The notes beneath the pieces were generated by a model. The model had not been told where the DNA came from and made no database searches. It saw nothing but the letters and a program-made list of their open reading frames with translations. Of a DNA stretch of 21,689 nt, positions 10,251 to 19,464 are shown piece by piece (within the stretch, counting starts at the first letter, position 1; the number at the start of each line of letters is the position of its first letter). A program made the position numbers and the translations under genes. Location of the stretch: the NCBI GenBank assembly GCA_905250885.1, contig CAJNOQ010003038.1, positions 1 to 21,689 on the forward strand, given 5' to 3'. The DNA is from Didymodactylos carnosus (taxonomy: Eukaryota; Rotifera; Eurotatoria; Philodinida; Philodinidae).

Positions 10251-10417
10251 ACTACATGGGTACAAATTTATAGTTTATCTATTAAATTTTCAAACAGTTG
10301 AAAAAACTTAAGAGAAAGATAATTTAATCAATTTATTCAATATACTATTATATGAAATATTAAATTTTTTATTTACATAATCAACAAAGAAAGAAATATT
10401 TATTTTATAAGCAAACA

Positions 10418-10615
10418 TTATGTATGATACCAGAGATCTTCATTAAACTTTCGAAGTTCACCTGTAATACTATTACTTTTGCATGTATGATCAGAAGGTG
10501 GAATTATAACATTATTGGTAATATTACACGTTTGAAGACAAGCATGACATTTTTGAGAATTATAATATATGACACGCCAATATGTTTGATTTCCAGTAAA
10601 TCGATCTTTTATATA
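10418..10615 (-). pseudogene. FLYWCH-type zinc-finger relic
   Basis: A minus-strand frame of 65 codons between two stops reads TYWRVIYYNSQKCHAC, then SDHTCKS and GELRKFNEDLW. This follows the FLYWCH finger order: a YWxC strand, C-x-A/G-R, then H-x-H, and the VExRxF tail often seen after it. The usual first Cys is Val and the last His is Cys, so metal binding is doubtful. Upstream, a better match to the domain start (GFLVYKRS) lies in another frame, which suggests a frameshift near 10610. FLYWCH domains bind DNA or protein and often come from transposons; here it sits inside a long inverted-repeat element, so it is taken as part of that element. Confidence 0.55.
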
Positions 10616-11010
10616 CTAAAAACCCCGGAATTGAAGTCGAGCCTTTTGTTTAGTAGTACATGATACCGAATACAGATGTTGCTGTGAACATAATTTAATT
10701 TTAATTTTAATTTTTTAAGTGAACATAATAACATGAGAAAGTGAATTGCGAAAAAGTTATGAATATATAATAGTATATTGAATTTACATCAATTATTTCA
10801 ATTAATAGTATATCGATTGTCAGCAACTCTATTTTAAAATTTTTCCAACAAATTAGTTTGTTTTCAACAAATTATTAAAATTCCTGTATTGATGACTTTG
10901 CGACAACAGTAACTTATATTAAATAAGTTGATTAAATTAATTTTCCCTTAAATTTTTTCAACTGTTTTTGGTACAAAAAATTGAATGGATAAACTATATT
11001 TGTGCATTTG

Positions 11011-11090
11011 TTTCCTAGTGCTCAACCTTCCTTCTGCTCAACTTCTCTCTTGTCCAATTTTCCTAGTGCCCATATTTCCTAGTGCTCAAC
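11011..11090 (-). repeat. Right terminal minisatellite, five 16-bp units
   Basis: Five consecutive 16-base units (11011, 11027, 11043, 11059, 11075) follow TTTCCTAGTGCTCAAC; the first and fifth are identical and the third is the most diverged. Confidence 0.85.
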
Positions 11091-11235
11091 TTTTTTGTTA
11101 CTAATTACCAGTAACAAAAATTGTTAGTTGTTACTAGTAAAGTAACGGTAAACAGACAGTCCTAGTTATAAGATTGCCAATATCACAGTTGAACGTATGA
11201 AAAGTAGGTATCTACTCCAATATAACAGTCAAATG

Positions 11236-11498
11236 GGGACTGTGCGATTACAGTTACAAAATGTAAAGTTCATACATTGCTATTATCTGTAGAATTCATA
11301 ATTCTAGAATTATGAACTTTACATACATGTAAGTTGCATATTCATACTCACCGTCATCACCACTCATAATTTTAGAATTATGAACAAGTAAAGTACAACT
11401 TTACATACATGTAAAGTTCATAATTCTAGAATTCTTAATTCTACAGATAATAGCAATGTTTGAACTTTACATTTTGTAATAGTAATCACGCACGTCTG
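11236..11498. mobile_element. Foldback MITE with about 100-bp inverted arms and a 9-bp target duplication
   Basis: The arm at 11236-11336 is the inverse of 11396-11498 at roughly 90 percent; both hold TTACAAAATGTAAAGTTC, CATTGCTATTATCTGTAG, the palindrome AATTCTAGAATT and CTTTACATACATGTAA. AGTCAAATG flanks the element on both sides (11227-11235 and 11499-11507). A 9-bp duplication with long inverted arms is typical of Mutator-like elements, so I class it as a non-autonomous MULE. It encodes nothing. Related ends are seen near 14820 and 16731. Confidence 0.75.
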
Positions 11499-11528
11499 AG
11501 TCAAATGAATTTTCAAAGAGCTGTCTGA

Positions 11529-11568
11529 ACTACCATGACTTTCCGGCTTCGCTTCGGGCCATGGTAGT
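11529..11568 (+). repeat. Hairpin repeat, possible copy 3
   Basis: ACTACCATG (11529-11537) pairs with CATGGTAGT (11560-11568), and an inner CCG/CGG pairs within the loop. The order ACCATG, TCCGG, CTTCGG, CATG is the same as in 2291-2332, so it is likely a distant member of that hairpin family. It lies about 30 bases beyond the foldback MITE. Confidence 0.45.
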
Positions 11569-11910
11569 CAGAGATAATGTATGTAGAACAGAAGTAAAAA
11601 TGGTTAAAAGACTGCTATTATCCATAGTCAGTATCTTCTTGAAGCAGAGCTATTGATAATCCATGAATAAGAGTGTCAAATGAGGAACAGTAACTACTAA
11701 TCCATTACCGTTACGTTCATCTTTGTATAACGAAACATTCAAAAGCCGCGCAATAGTTCAGCTAGATGAAACTTTAATGTTTTCTTCTTTCTATGCGTAC
11801 ACAGATATAGCAAGAAAAGGAGTAAAGAACAAATTTTAGCGTTTTATCCGAAAGAAAGATTCTCTTCACTATAAAAATAGTGTTTATTCTAGCGACTTCC
11901 AGACTGAAAA

Positions 11911-12255
11911 GTTCTGAAAGATAAAGGGGATGGAACCTGTCAGACTCAAACGATCTATACGGTTGGTGAACGCCCATTTTCTATAGTATCTGAGGATTTC
12001 AACAATGACAAGAAATTAGATCTCGCAGTGACCAACTTTGACGATGCCACCTTAAGTGTGCTGCTTAACAAAGGGGATGGACCCTTCCAGACTCCAACAA
12101 TCTATATGGTTGGTACCGGGTCAAGGTCTGTAATATCGAGTGATTTCGACAATGATAGCAAATCGAATCTGGCAGTGACCAAGTTTGGCGATGACACCTT
12201 GAGTGTGCTGCTTGGCAAAGGGGATGGAACCTTTCAGACTCAAGCGAACCATATC
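11911..12255 (+). pseudogene. FG-GAP/VCBS repeat fragment, inverted relative to the main gene
   Basis: About two and a half repeats can be read: VLKDKGDGT, DFNNDKKLDLAVTN, SVLLNKGDG, DFDNDSKSNLAVTK, then SVLLGKGDGTFQTQ. A TGA lies just upstream (about 11905) and homology stops near 12255, after which the frame enters non-coding DNA. A stretch around 12210-12242 matches the main gene base for base, while other parts have diverged (loop residues lost: LD to SN). No start or splice site is evident. This is a dead fragment from a copy of the gene at 7796-9903 or a relative, now on the opposite strand. Confidence 0.85.
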
Positions 12256-12898
12256 TGTCATTCTTCTTCAGTCCTTTTTAGAATTTACTTTTATTCTATT
12301 ATATGCTTTCTGTCTCTGTTAGTTTTATCGTCCTGTGTTTTATTTTAACTAAGTTTAGTTTTTGTCGAATTTTCACATTGAAAAATCATCGAGATTTTCA
12401 CCAGAAATGAAAATCAAGTAAAAATTTCGACATACACATCTGTCGACTCAGTTTTCATCCTGATTCCGAATATGATACTTTTATTGCGTAAAAGTTCTAG
12501 TGCTTCACATAAAAAGCTAGACAGGTTTACAGAATGACTCAAACCTTTTTACCACCTGTCTATTCGGACGTCTATGGCGGACGAGTGTTTACCTCTGAAC
12601 TGGGTCTAATACTATTTCTAATTCAATTTTCGATGCTGAATCAGAAAAAAATAGTTTGAACATTCCAGGTTGGAACAGAAGTCGAAAAGCTCAACGTTAA
12701 CAAAACGAACGATGTTTCGATTTTTGACACGAAAAAAGCGACTGGAAAAATTAAAATCGTCCTCATAAATGTGTCCTCGGTGCTTTGCTGCTGGTGGCTT
12801 TCAGAATGTAGCAGAGATCAGTTCGATTTTGTTTGATGCACAGAGGATCGGGGCCAAACTATATCGCCTCACTCACAGGATGCTAGATTGACTCTAGC
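12256..12898. other. No recognisable gene
   Basis: The frame after the FG-GAP fragment runs to 12348 with hydrophobic filler. Beyond that I see no feature. Confidence 0.5.
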
Positions 12899-13613
12899 TA
12901 GGTATGCACAAATACCAATCATTATTGAAGATATTGTACAATATTACTGGCTGTCGAATAATATTGGGTCCCGATATTAGTGTATACCCAATCTCTTGGG
13001 ACCAATAATATCGGTCACTCAATAATATTGGGTAATATTGGGTCCCGCAATACACTGGATTCCAACTTTTTAACCTTAATATCGCTTACCTACGTAAAAA
13101 CGTGGATCAGGAAAAACGTAGAAAAATGTTTGCTTTACCAAACCGAAGTGTAAAAAGACATTTTAGTGTTATCTGCGACAGAAATATAAGTATCAAAAAC
13201 TGAGCAAAATTGCGAAAAAGGTGACTGTCGATTATTTTTCTATGATTATACTGCGTTTTCGATTTATTGTATTTTCTCTATATATAATATTAAAATTTTT
13301 GTAGTACTTACGATTGGTAGAGTAAACATTTTCCTACAAAATGAGGTGTTCGGCAGCTCTAAGAGCTTTTTTATAACTGATTTGGAACGACTTTGCTGAA
13401 TGCCCTAATATTGATTATTAATCGGTGCATGCCTAATTGGTTATGTTTTGATTCAAAGCGGGATATATAATATATAATATATATAAGGCATGCGTCTGTA
13501 TTGTAAAAGTAGGCCGAAGTCAACTGACCCAATATCCAATAATATTGTGAAAATCCAATATATTGGGGTGACCAATATCATTGAGACCCAGTATATTGTA
13601 TTGGTGCATGTCT
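12899..13613. mobile_element. Small terminal-repeat element(s) with TAGGCATGCAC ends and AATATTGG arrays
   Basis: The left end TAGGTATGCACAAATACCAAT (12899) faces inverse ends at 13422-13435 (TCGGTGCATGCCTA) and at 13601-13613 (TTGGTGCATGTCT). Next to the ends are arrays of AATAATATTGGGTCCC and its inverse (12957-13045 and 13525-13590). Three ends suggest two nested copies. Short ends plus inverted subterminal motifs suit hAT-type MITEs. No target duplication or transposase was recognised. A TA-rich run lies at 13463-13487. Confidence 0.55.
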
Positions 13614-13700
13614 GATTCCTTCAAACACTTAGTCAGAAAGCCTTCACATGGATTAAAAAAATAAAAATGAAAATCCAATTTACTGGATCGGTCAAGATGT

Positions 13701-14285
13701 AACGCGTTTGACAGCGTTAGTAAATAGGAAAAGCGTTAAAATGCATCATATACTAAAGCGTTCTGCTGCGTCAGATTGAAAAACACATAAACGCGTTCGA
13801 TTGTACGTACCAAGTAAAGAGGGCTCATTAAGTAGAGATGTGCGTCCAATCCTTTATTGCATCAAACATATCACGAAATCCTTAAGCAAAGCAACTCTAC
13901 TTCTTTGTACTTCGAACTCACATACGATAAACAATCCATCTTTTCTTACTCACACAAGTCGACTTTGAGGAAGCACTTTCAGTTGGATTCATTAGAAAAA
14001 TCATGTTTCTATTATTCTCTATCAGGCCATTGTGTTGTGTGCACAAGATTCAGACCAGCATGCTTAAGAAATGTCTTCAACAGATCCGATTTTCAAGAAA
14101 ATCAGAATCTGACTGAACATGCTTCCCGAAAGTCCGTCTTGCAATAGTCGTGCGTTTAAACGCGGTAGAAATAAATGCGTTAAACGGGACAAGTCTTGCA
14201 CTAATTAATACATCAAAATGCGTTCATTCTTAGCGCATGACTATTTGCAGCGAAGAAACGCGTTAGAGCACAACGCATTTCGATG
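13701..14285. mobile_element. hAT-like relic with clustered GCGTT/AACGC motifs
   Basis: GCGTT or AACGC occurs five times in 13701-13797 and six times in 14152-14276. The octamer AACGCGTT occurs at 13701, 13790 and 14257. Between the clusters lies TAGAGATGTGCG (13833-13844), which resembles the usual hAT end (TAGGGATGTGCG type), and a BED-finger-like frame. No opposite end was found, so the borders are approximate. Confidence 0.45.
13857..14147 (+). pseudogene. Possible BED zinc-finger remnant of a hAT transposase
   Basis: The segment YDKQSIFSYSHKSTLRKHF resembles the second half of a BED finger (K-x-F-S-Y-x-H-K-S-x-x-LRKH), as found at the N-terminus of hAT transposases. The two cysteines expected before it are missing (E and Y stand in their places), and nothing after about residue 45 resembles the family. 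The frame starts with TTG, not ATG. Its position 12 bases after a hAT-like end supports the reading, but the match is short. Confidence 0.3.
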
Positions 14286-14789
14286 CAAGAATTACAAATG
14301 GTACTATCATAACGCTAACTATCGTTCCGATCTGTTTGTAGGACTTTTACGAAAAATTTCATAGCGTCTGAAGGAAGGAAATTCCGATTAAAAACTTTAG
14401 GGAATCTTCCTAAGTGTGTCGTTGCTACCTATTGTATTGTACAAATAGGAACAAAAAATTCAGACACTGATTGAGCAACGTATGTGAGAAATGGCTGTCT
14501 TTACCATGCAATGACTCCTATGCTGATTTTTTTACAGATTAGGACTCTTCAAATTCAGCACTTGCTCTCTTGCTATTCATTAGAGATGACCATAAGAAAT
14601 CTAATGTACACATTTAGTTCTGAGTTTAGAGTTTGATCTGATGGTGAAAAACAAAAAATGCCAATTACAAATAAATCATGTGAAGTTCAAAACGACATGA
14701 AGGCTATACGTTAGAATTAGAATTTCACAGATATTTTCGAGAAGAAGTTCGAAACTTCCAATAACAACAAATACGACAGAAAATATTTT
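14286..14789. other. No recognisable gene
   Basis: I see no frame of note and no repeat structure. Confidence 0.5.
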
Positions 14790-14819
14790 GAACCTTACAT
14801 AGCGGAAGTCGAGGAATTC

Positions 14820-14872
14820 TTACAATTCAGAATTCTAGAATTTTGAATTTTACATACATGTGAAGTTGAAAA
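14820..14872 (+). repeat. Relic of the left arm of the foldback MITE family
   Basis: AATTCTAGAATTTTGAA followed by TTTACATACATGTGAAGTTG matches the left-arm segment of the element at 11236-11498. Just upstream, 14790-14818 (GAACCTTACATAGCGG...) recurs in direct orientation at 15086-15114. Confidence 0.55.
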
Positions 14873-14875
14873 TAG

Positions 14876-15067
14876 ATGTGGAAAGACCTGTCACATATTT
14901 ATGCTGCATTCTCTGCAGTGGTATGTGAGAGTGTCTCTGCAGGCCTTCTAAGGTCTGCCACCATGTTCCCTGTGGATCTGCACAGGTCTGCTCGTGAGAA
15001 TTTTACCTGCTGGAACCGAATGGCAAGTTTGCCAGCAGGCCCCCGCCATATTAACCTTTTTTTATAG
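14876..15067. other. GC-richer island with nested hairpins
   Basis: This stretch is visibly richer in G and C than its surroundings. CCTGCTGG (15006-15013) pairs with CCAGCAGG (15032-15039), and TGGCAA/TTGCCA pairs within that loop. Repeated short words (CTGCAG, GGTCTGC, CACAGGTCTGC) occur. It lies between the two direct repeats at 14790 and 15086. The 63-codon frame here does not resemble a protein. Confidence 0.4.
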
Positions 15068-15114
15068 GAACATACATTAAAAGTTGAACTTTGCATAGCT
15101 TGAGTCGAGGAATT

Positions 15115-15607
15115 ACATCTTTTGGTGCTGTACAGTGAGTGGGCGTGGCGCGGGATGTGAATTGAAAGTTTGCGATTATAGGGCTTCAAAAAATTAGGAA
15201 TATTTCGTTGCGTAAACGAAGAATGAAAACGATAGAAACTATAGGAACAGGTCGTTTTTATATTGGATAGCGAGGTTTATACTGTGTGATGGAAATTTTC
15301 GGAAGCAAGGGTGGCGGTTCTAACCTACGTGGTGTGGACTTTTAACTTTCTACGAGTTCGCTTTGTGATTGACTAATTGGATATTTGCTCTATTTGGTAT
15401 TTTATCGAACAGAGCCAGAGAAATGAAGTATAAAAGTTGAGTTCTGCGAGGTTCAGAAAGTACAATGTTATCTTGCTTTGTTTTGTTATTATATCTCTTT
15501 AGTTTCTCGTGTTTGTCAGTGCAGAAGTATGCAATATATTTTAAAATGTATGCATATTTTCTCCTGCGCTGTTTTCGAGGACGTTTCTAGTTCACCTCAA
15601 GCAAAAG
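15115..15607. other. No recognisable gene
   Basis: I see no frame, RNA gene or repeat that I can support. Confidence 0.5.
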
Positions 15608-15624
15608 TTACCTAGCGGACAAAT

Positions 15625-15674
15625 CTAGATGTTCTTGCTGAAGCATTGGACAATACATCAGCAAGAATATCTAG
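15625..15674. repeat. 17-bp hairpin around TTCTTGCTGA / TCAGCAAGAA
   Basis: The arms 15625-15641 and 15658-15674 pair at 16 of 17 positions with a 16-base loop. An outer TTACCTAG/CTAGGTAA (15608-15615 and 15671-15678) also pairs. It may be a tiny foldback element or a transcribed hairpin. Confidence 0.55.
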
Positions 15675-15779
15675 GTAAATGAGTAAAAAAACTGACCTAT
15701 CCAGATGTATCGAGTTGAACCCAATGCCACACAATGCAAATCTCAATGCCTTGAGAAGCGAGAAGTAAAGCAGTGCTTA

Positions 15780-15921
15780 CAGTGCTCTTGTATGTGGACG
15801 GAGACAAAAAACTATGCTTATACTTTTCGTTTTTGACCTACCCAAATTTATTGGGTGGATGTTCTGATTTGTACACGAAATAGGCATAATTTTTTGTCTC
15901 GGTCCACGTACAAGAGTACTG
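15780..15921. mobile_element. Tc1/mariner-type MITE, 142 bp, TA target duplication
   Basis: The left arm begins CAGTGCTCTTGTATGTGGAC and the right arm, inverted, begins CAGTACTCTTGTACGTGGAC; 37 of the first 42 bases match. TA flanks both ends (15778-15779 and 15922-15923), giving TACAG...CTGTA, the signature of Tc1/mariner insertion. The interior is too short to code, so it needs a transposase from elsewhere. Confidence 0.85.
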
Positions 15922-15923
15922 TA

Positions 15924-16730
15924 TTGAAATAAATGTACTTATTAAAACATTAATCTATCCGTTCATTGACAATGGTGTCTAGATGTATTGTCTGAGTCAC
16001 TGAGTCAGCCAGATTCATGGACCACTTAATTGACGCTAAATGCATTGTTCACAGCATTGCTCATATAGATGCATGGGCAATGTTATGTCGTTACATCGAG
16101 AAAAACATTTATCCGTATTTAGATGCATCTAGATATCTCCATATTTGTGTAGATCATTTTCGAATCGAAAAATTTTTAGTTGAAGAAATTGTAATGTAGA
16201 ACTGTGAAGTATCTCTGAGAATTAGCTAACAATGATTAACTATCATTATTAATCAGCAATTTCTTTGATTGAATGTATTTTGTGAACAGTTCTAACTCTT
16301 CCATACATTTCAGACGTTCCGTATAAGATTAAAGAAAATTAGATAGTGGATTCAAAATCAGATAAAATTTAACTCTATTCGAAAGGATAGGAAAACGACA
16401 CTCTGCTATTATTTTGGTTTATGGAACGCAAAGTTTCAAGTTTTTCCATGCATTGCGACCGCAAAGTTTTATTTCACAACGACAGTGTTTCCTAAAGATT
16501 CACCTTTCATTTCTATTGTACTTCGGCGAAGAACTTTGCTTACATGTATGTAAAGTGACTTTTGTGGTACTTTTAGTCTTGCAGCTTGCTGAATTGCTGT
16601 CGTCTGTATGTCTGCCTACATTCTTTGCTCACAGGACCCTCTTTGGCTGATTGCCTAATTTTGGATTCTCGCTTGGGTGATGTTGGTTTTAAGTTCTAAA
16701 ATCCTTGAGTTAGCTGGGTGATGCCGTTTT
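15924..16730. other. No recognisable gene
   Basis: Frames at 16017-16199 and 16414-16650 have no known motif. TTACATGTATGTAAAG near 16541-16556 resembles the inner part of the foldback MITE arms. Confidence 0.45.
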
Positions 16731-16765
16731 GAACAATACATTTTGTAATTGTAATCGCACAGCCC
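16731..16765 (-). repeat. Solo end of the foldback MITE family
   Basis: The inverse of this stretch (GGGCTGTGCGATTACAATTA and onward, through CAAAATGTA) closely matches the left end of the element at 11236 (GGGACTGTGCGATTACAGTT). With the left-arm relic at 14820 it may be the far end of one larger, diverged copy of about 1.9 kb. Confidence 0.6.
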
Positions 16766-17362
16766 TCTGAAAAACGCATTTCAGTACGACGGATTTTCAT
16801 GATTTTCACCCTCTTAGAACAAGTACAGTAGAGGAACGCAGCACTTTGAATTTTTTTTAAGTGAATCTTTTATTCCTTGTGGTCTCTAGTCTATGTCCTA
16901 AAGCGTTCAGGTATCATTTCTGAGATAATTAGGTACGAATTGCGTCTTGGAACCTATAAAATATCCAAATGTCGGACCTTTTTAGAACCCCATGCCGATG
17001 TTTTTAAAAGTTTTTAGATGACGCATTCTTACTGAGAATTAAATGCTCTTTCAAATGATATACGTCGCGATTTTGTGCGGCAAACCTTCATGCAAAGTGT
17101 AGGACATTTCCGAAAGAACTACCCTTGAAAGAATTGCGTTTGACCGATAACCCGAAGAAAAATGAACAAGTACTGGATAACTTGCAAAAAGAGCAAGTAC
17201 TTGGGATAAAACTTGTCATAGTACTTTTACTCAATACAACAGATATCGTTTTCATTCATCTACTTGAAAAGTGGATTTATTAGATTCGTTCGGCGAAACT
17301 CCATTATCTCGCGTTCCCAGAACATTTCATTCTTGAGGAAAGTTCTTTCCGAAAGTCAATTT
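16766..17362. other. No recognisable gene
   Basis: It may hold the 3' UTR or further exons of the ART gene, but I can support none. Confidence 0.45.
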
Positions 17363-19195
17363 TCAGAAGAAACTAGACATACTCTCTGTGAATCTAGGAG
17401 TTTTAATATCTTTCAACGCATGTGAAATGGGATGGTCAGGTCTTGTAGGCATGAACTGTCGCTCCTTCCAGCTAAAAGCAATATCAAAACGCATACCTGT
17501 AGATCTTGATCCCAAAACAGAACCGACAATGGCTGCCACGATGAGCACAGTCGTCAGTAAGCTGACTGGAATTATGAAACTCTTCTGTTGATACCAGTGA
17601 CGTCTTGTAAATGTGATGAAAAGTCTCGTAAAAAACACAAACAGATGAAGACGAAGTTAGACTTACTTGATTTTCGGATAAAGATGTGCACCTAAGCATA
17701 CAAATACTTTAGTTTAAAATAAACGATTGAAAGTATTCAAAATACCTTCGAATGGAGGCTCCAGTAGCATTTCTTTCGGTATCATCTGTTTCAAATGAAT
17801 AATGTAGAGATCGGGCGCCGGAGTGAATTGTGATTGAACCACCATGCGAGTGCCTGGTAGAAGAAGGATTTCATCTTCGGTAACGAAATGCGAATGAGCT
17901 TGTATTGTTTTACCGTTAATGGCTTCGACGGAGAAGAGCGTCCGCTCACCCTTATTGCCTAAATATATGTTGTTCTCGAGCACGGTCAGTGTAGTTGTGC
18001 ATGATGAAAATGCCCACCATGTCACCAGGGTGCCGGGTGGAAAATCCGCGCTCAAATTTTTGGTTATCCCTCGCCAAACACTCTGCTGTGGGACGCATGG
18101 TAGTTTAGCCAGGGCAGTTAAGAACAGTTTCAGATACTTGAAATAGGGTCGAAGATCCTCGCGATCCGCCCTCTTGAGGGCACCATTGAGCATCGAATAG
18201 AGGCTTCGGTGTGCTTCTGCCCATTCGATCGTGTAGAGACGAATTGCAGCGCTCTCGTCGATCGTCAATCCGTCGGGTGGCTCTTCTGGAGTTTCGTCGA
18301 GTGCCATATCAACGTAGACCGATAAATCCGAGATGATGTTGGTCAGCGGAGCACATGCTTTGGAAAGCGGCAGCAAACGCTCTTCGGCGTATCCCACAAT
18401 AGGACCAGGGTTCATTTTGAGATCGTTGATGTTCGTAGTTATCAGATTTTGTTCGCTATGGACAGCTTCTACGACTCGACGATTTTGATCGATAGAGTCA
18501 CCAGTTGTGTTATCATCATCTTCCGCTGCTACTGTCACTTGTCTCTGATCAACTATTTCTTCAAGTAGCCTGTCAAACTTGCGCGGTGAATCATTCACGA
18601 TCTCGACGACTTCGCTAGTTACTTCTCCTGGATCAGTCGTCTCTCCATCATCGAATGTAATTGGTGTTTGCTCGTTCCGTACTACGTCATCTTCCACCAC
18701 CACGCGTCTTTTATTTTTATGACCTTTTACCTTCTTCTGCATTGTCCCTGACCATTGATGCTTAAAAATCGAAGAACAATTATTTTTCAGTGGCGACAAA
18801 GGTGAGTAGCTATTAGTAACTAAGAATCATTGACAAATCATCCAAAGCGCAAGGGCGAATTCCAGTGCGCCATCCGACAAATTGTCCTGGTGAGTTTCAA
18901 AACTTTATCCTCACCTCGTACTATCATTCTCCCGTGATCATCTTCTATATTCTTCTGTTAGAATTTGGCAACAACATGTGTGTATACTTTGATCATGAGA
19001 ATTAATAAAACTTTAATGAACCATCAAGTCGCAAATACATACTTGCTCATTTACCGGCCTGTTGTTAATAGTCTGACCATCGAGTGTGATAACGTTTATA
19101 CCGCCTCCTTGTTCCTCGACTTTAAACGACTCGATATTCGCATGCGCTTTGCGCTTAACATGCATCTGCTTGTTTAATGAGTTATCGACGGACAT
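17363..19195 (-). CDS. Arginine-specific mono-ADP-ribosyltransferase (ART family) with C-terminal membrane helix
   Basis: The enzyme would transfer ADP-ribose from NAD+ to arginine on target proteins. My model has four exons: 19195-19043, 18760-17746, 17691-17667 and 17603-17363, with introns of 282, 54 and 63 nt, giving 478 codons including the stop, in phase throughout. Exon 2 carries the ART domain with the R-S-ExE triad: R in VWRGI, S in FSSCTT, and EDE before ILLLPG; the wording DESAAIRLYTIEW, YFKYLKLFLTAL and LYIIHLK is typical of rotifer-type ARTs. Before it is an acidic, low-complexity region of about 110 residues after a basic KKVKGHKNKRR patch. Exon 3 is only 25 nt but has a strong GTAAGT donor. 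Exon 4 encodes RHWYQQK, then a 23-residue hydrophobic helix (17578-17510) and a 45-residue tail. There is no N-terminal signal peptide. The basic side precedes the helix, so the catalytic domain may face the cytosol (inference). The domain is secure; exon 1, the 282-nt intron and the end after the helix (another GTATGC donor at 17497) are less so. The minimal start would be the ATG at 18742. Confidence 0.8.
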
Positions 19196-19464
19196 CTTGT
19201 TTTAATATGTGCGCGTGTTTGTTTGCTTCCATGTTGTCGCTACACATACGCTCTTCGTGTGCTATGCTTCAGTGCTCTAATGTACAACTGAGTGTATAAC
19301 AGCATTATTTTCTGTATTTCTCAACCTTGCGTGACGCTCTCCATTCACCACAACCATTGTTAGCGTTTTGGCTTTTATGAAACAAAAATAATAAAATGAA
19401 CGTATAATTACATGCAAACAACTTTTTAATTAAAAACTGTGTGTTTTCGCGCATGGAAAATTAA
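19196..19464. promoter_or_regulatory. Intergenic region upstream of the ART gene
   Basis: This space separates the ART start codon from the oppositely oriented retrotransposon fragment, so the ART promoter should lie here. I see no clear TATA box or other motif I can name. Confidence 0.3.

Larger units (their letters stand above)
10184..11095. mobile_element. Decayed DNA transposon with long inverted arms and terminal minisatellites
   Basis: The arm at about 10260-10343 is the inverse of about 10915-11008; both contain ACAGTTGAAAAAA, AATTTAATCAA and TAGTTTATC in the same order. Outside each arm lies a minisatellite built on TTGAGCACTAGGAAA: five 16-bp units at 11011-11090 and about four looser 14-17 bp units at 10193-10250, in inverse orientation. 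A further inner inverted match (TTCAATATACTATTATAT near 10334-10351 against its inverse near 10764-10781) makes the interior composite. The inside carries a FLYWCH zinc-finger relic on the minus strand. FLYWCH fingers accompany some Mutator-type (Phantom-like) transposases, so a MULE derivative is the best guess. No transposase core or target duplication was found. Confidence 0.7.

Noticed and set aside
10424-10663. 79-codon plus-strand frame
   Set aside because: It is opposite the FLYWCH relic, which explains the openness better.
14899-15189. 96-codon minus-strand frame in the GC-richer island
   Set aside because: There is no domain resemblance. It overlaps nested hairpins and a plus-strand frame of equal quality.
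17388-17591. 67-codon plus-strand frame
   Set aside because: It is antisense to the exon encoding the membrane helix of the ART gene.
18845-18865. 15-base match to a TOPO cloning-vector arm (AAGGGCGAATTCCAG) in ART intron 1
   Set aside because: The likeness, recalled from memory, stops after 15 bases on one side and no other vector sequence follows, so chance is more likely than contamination.
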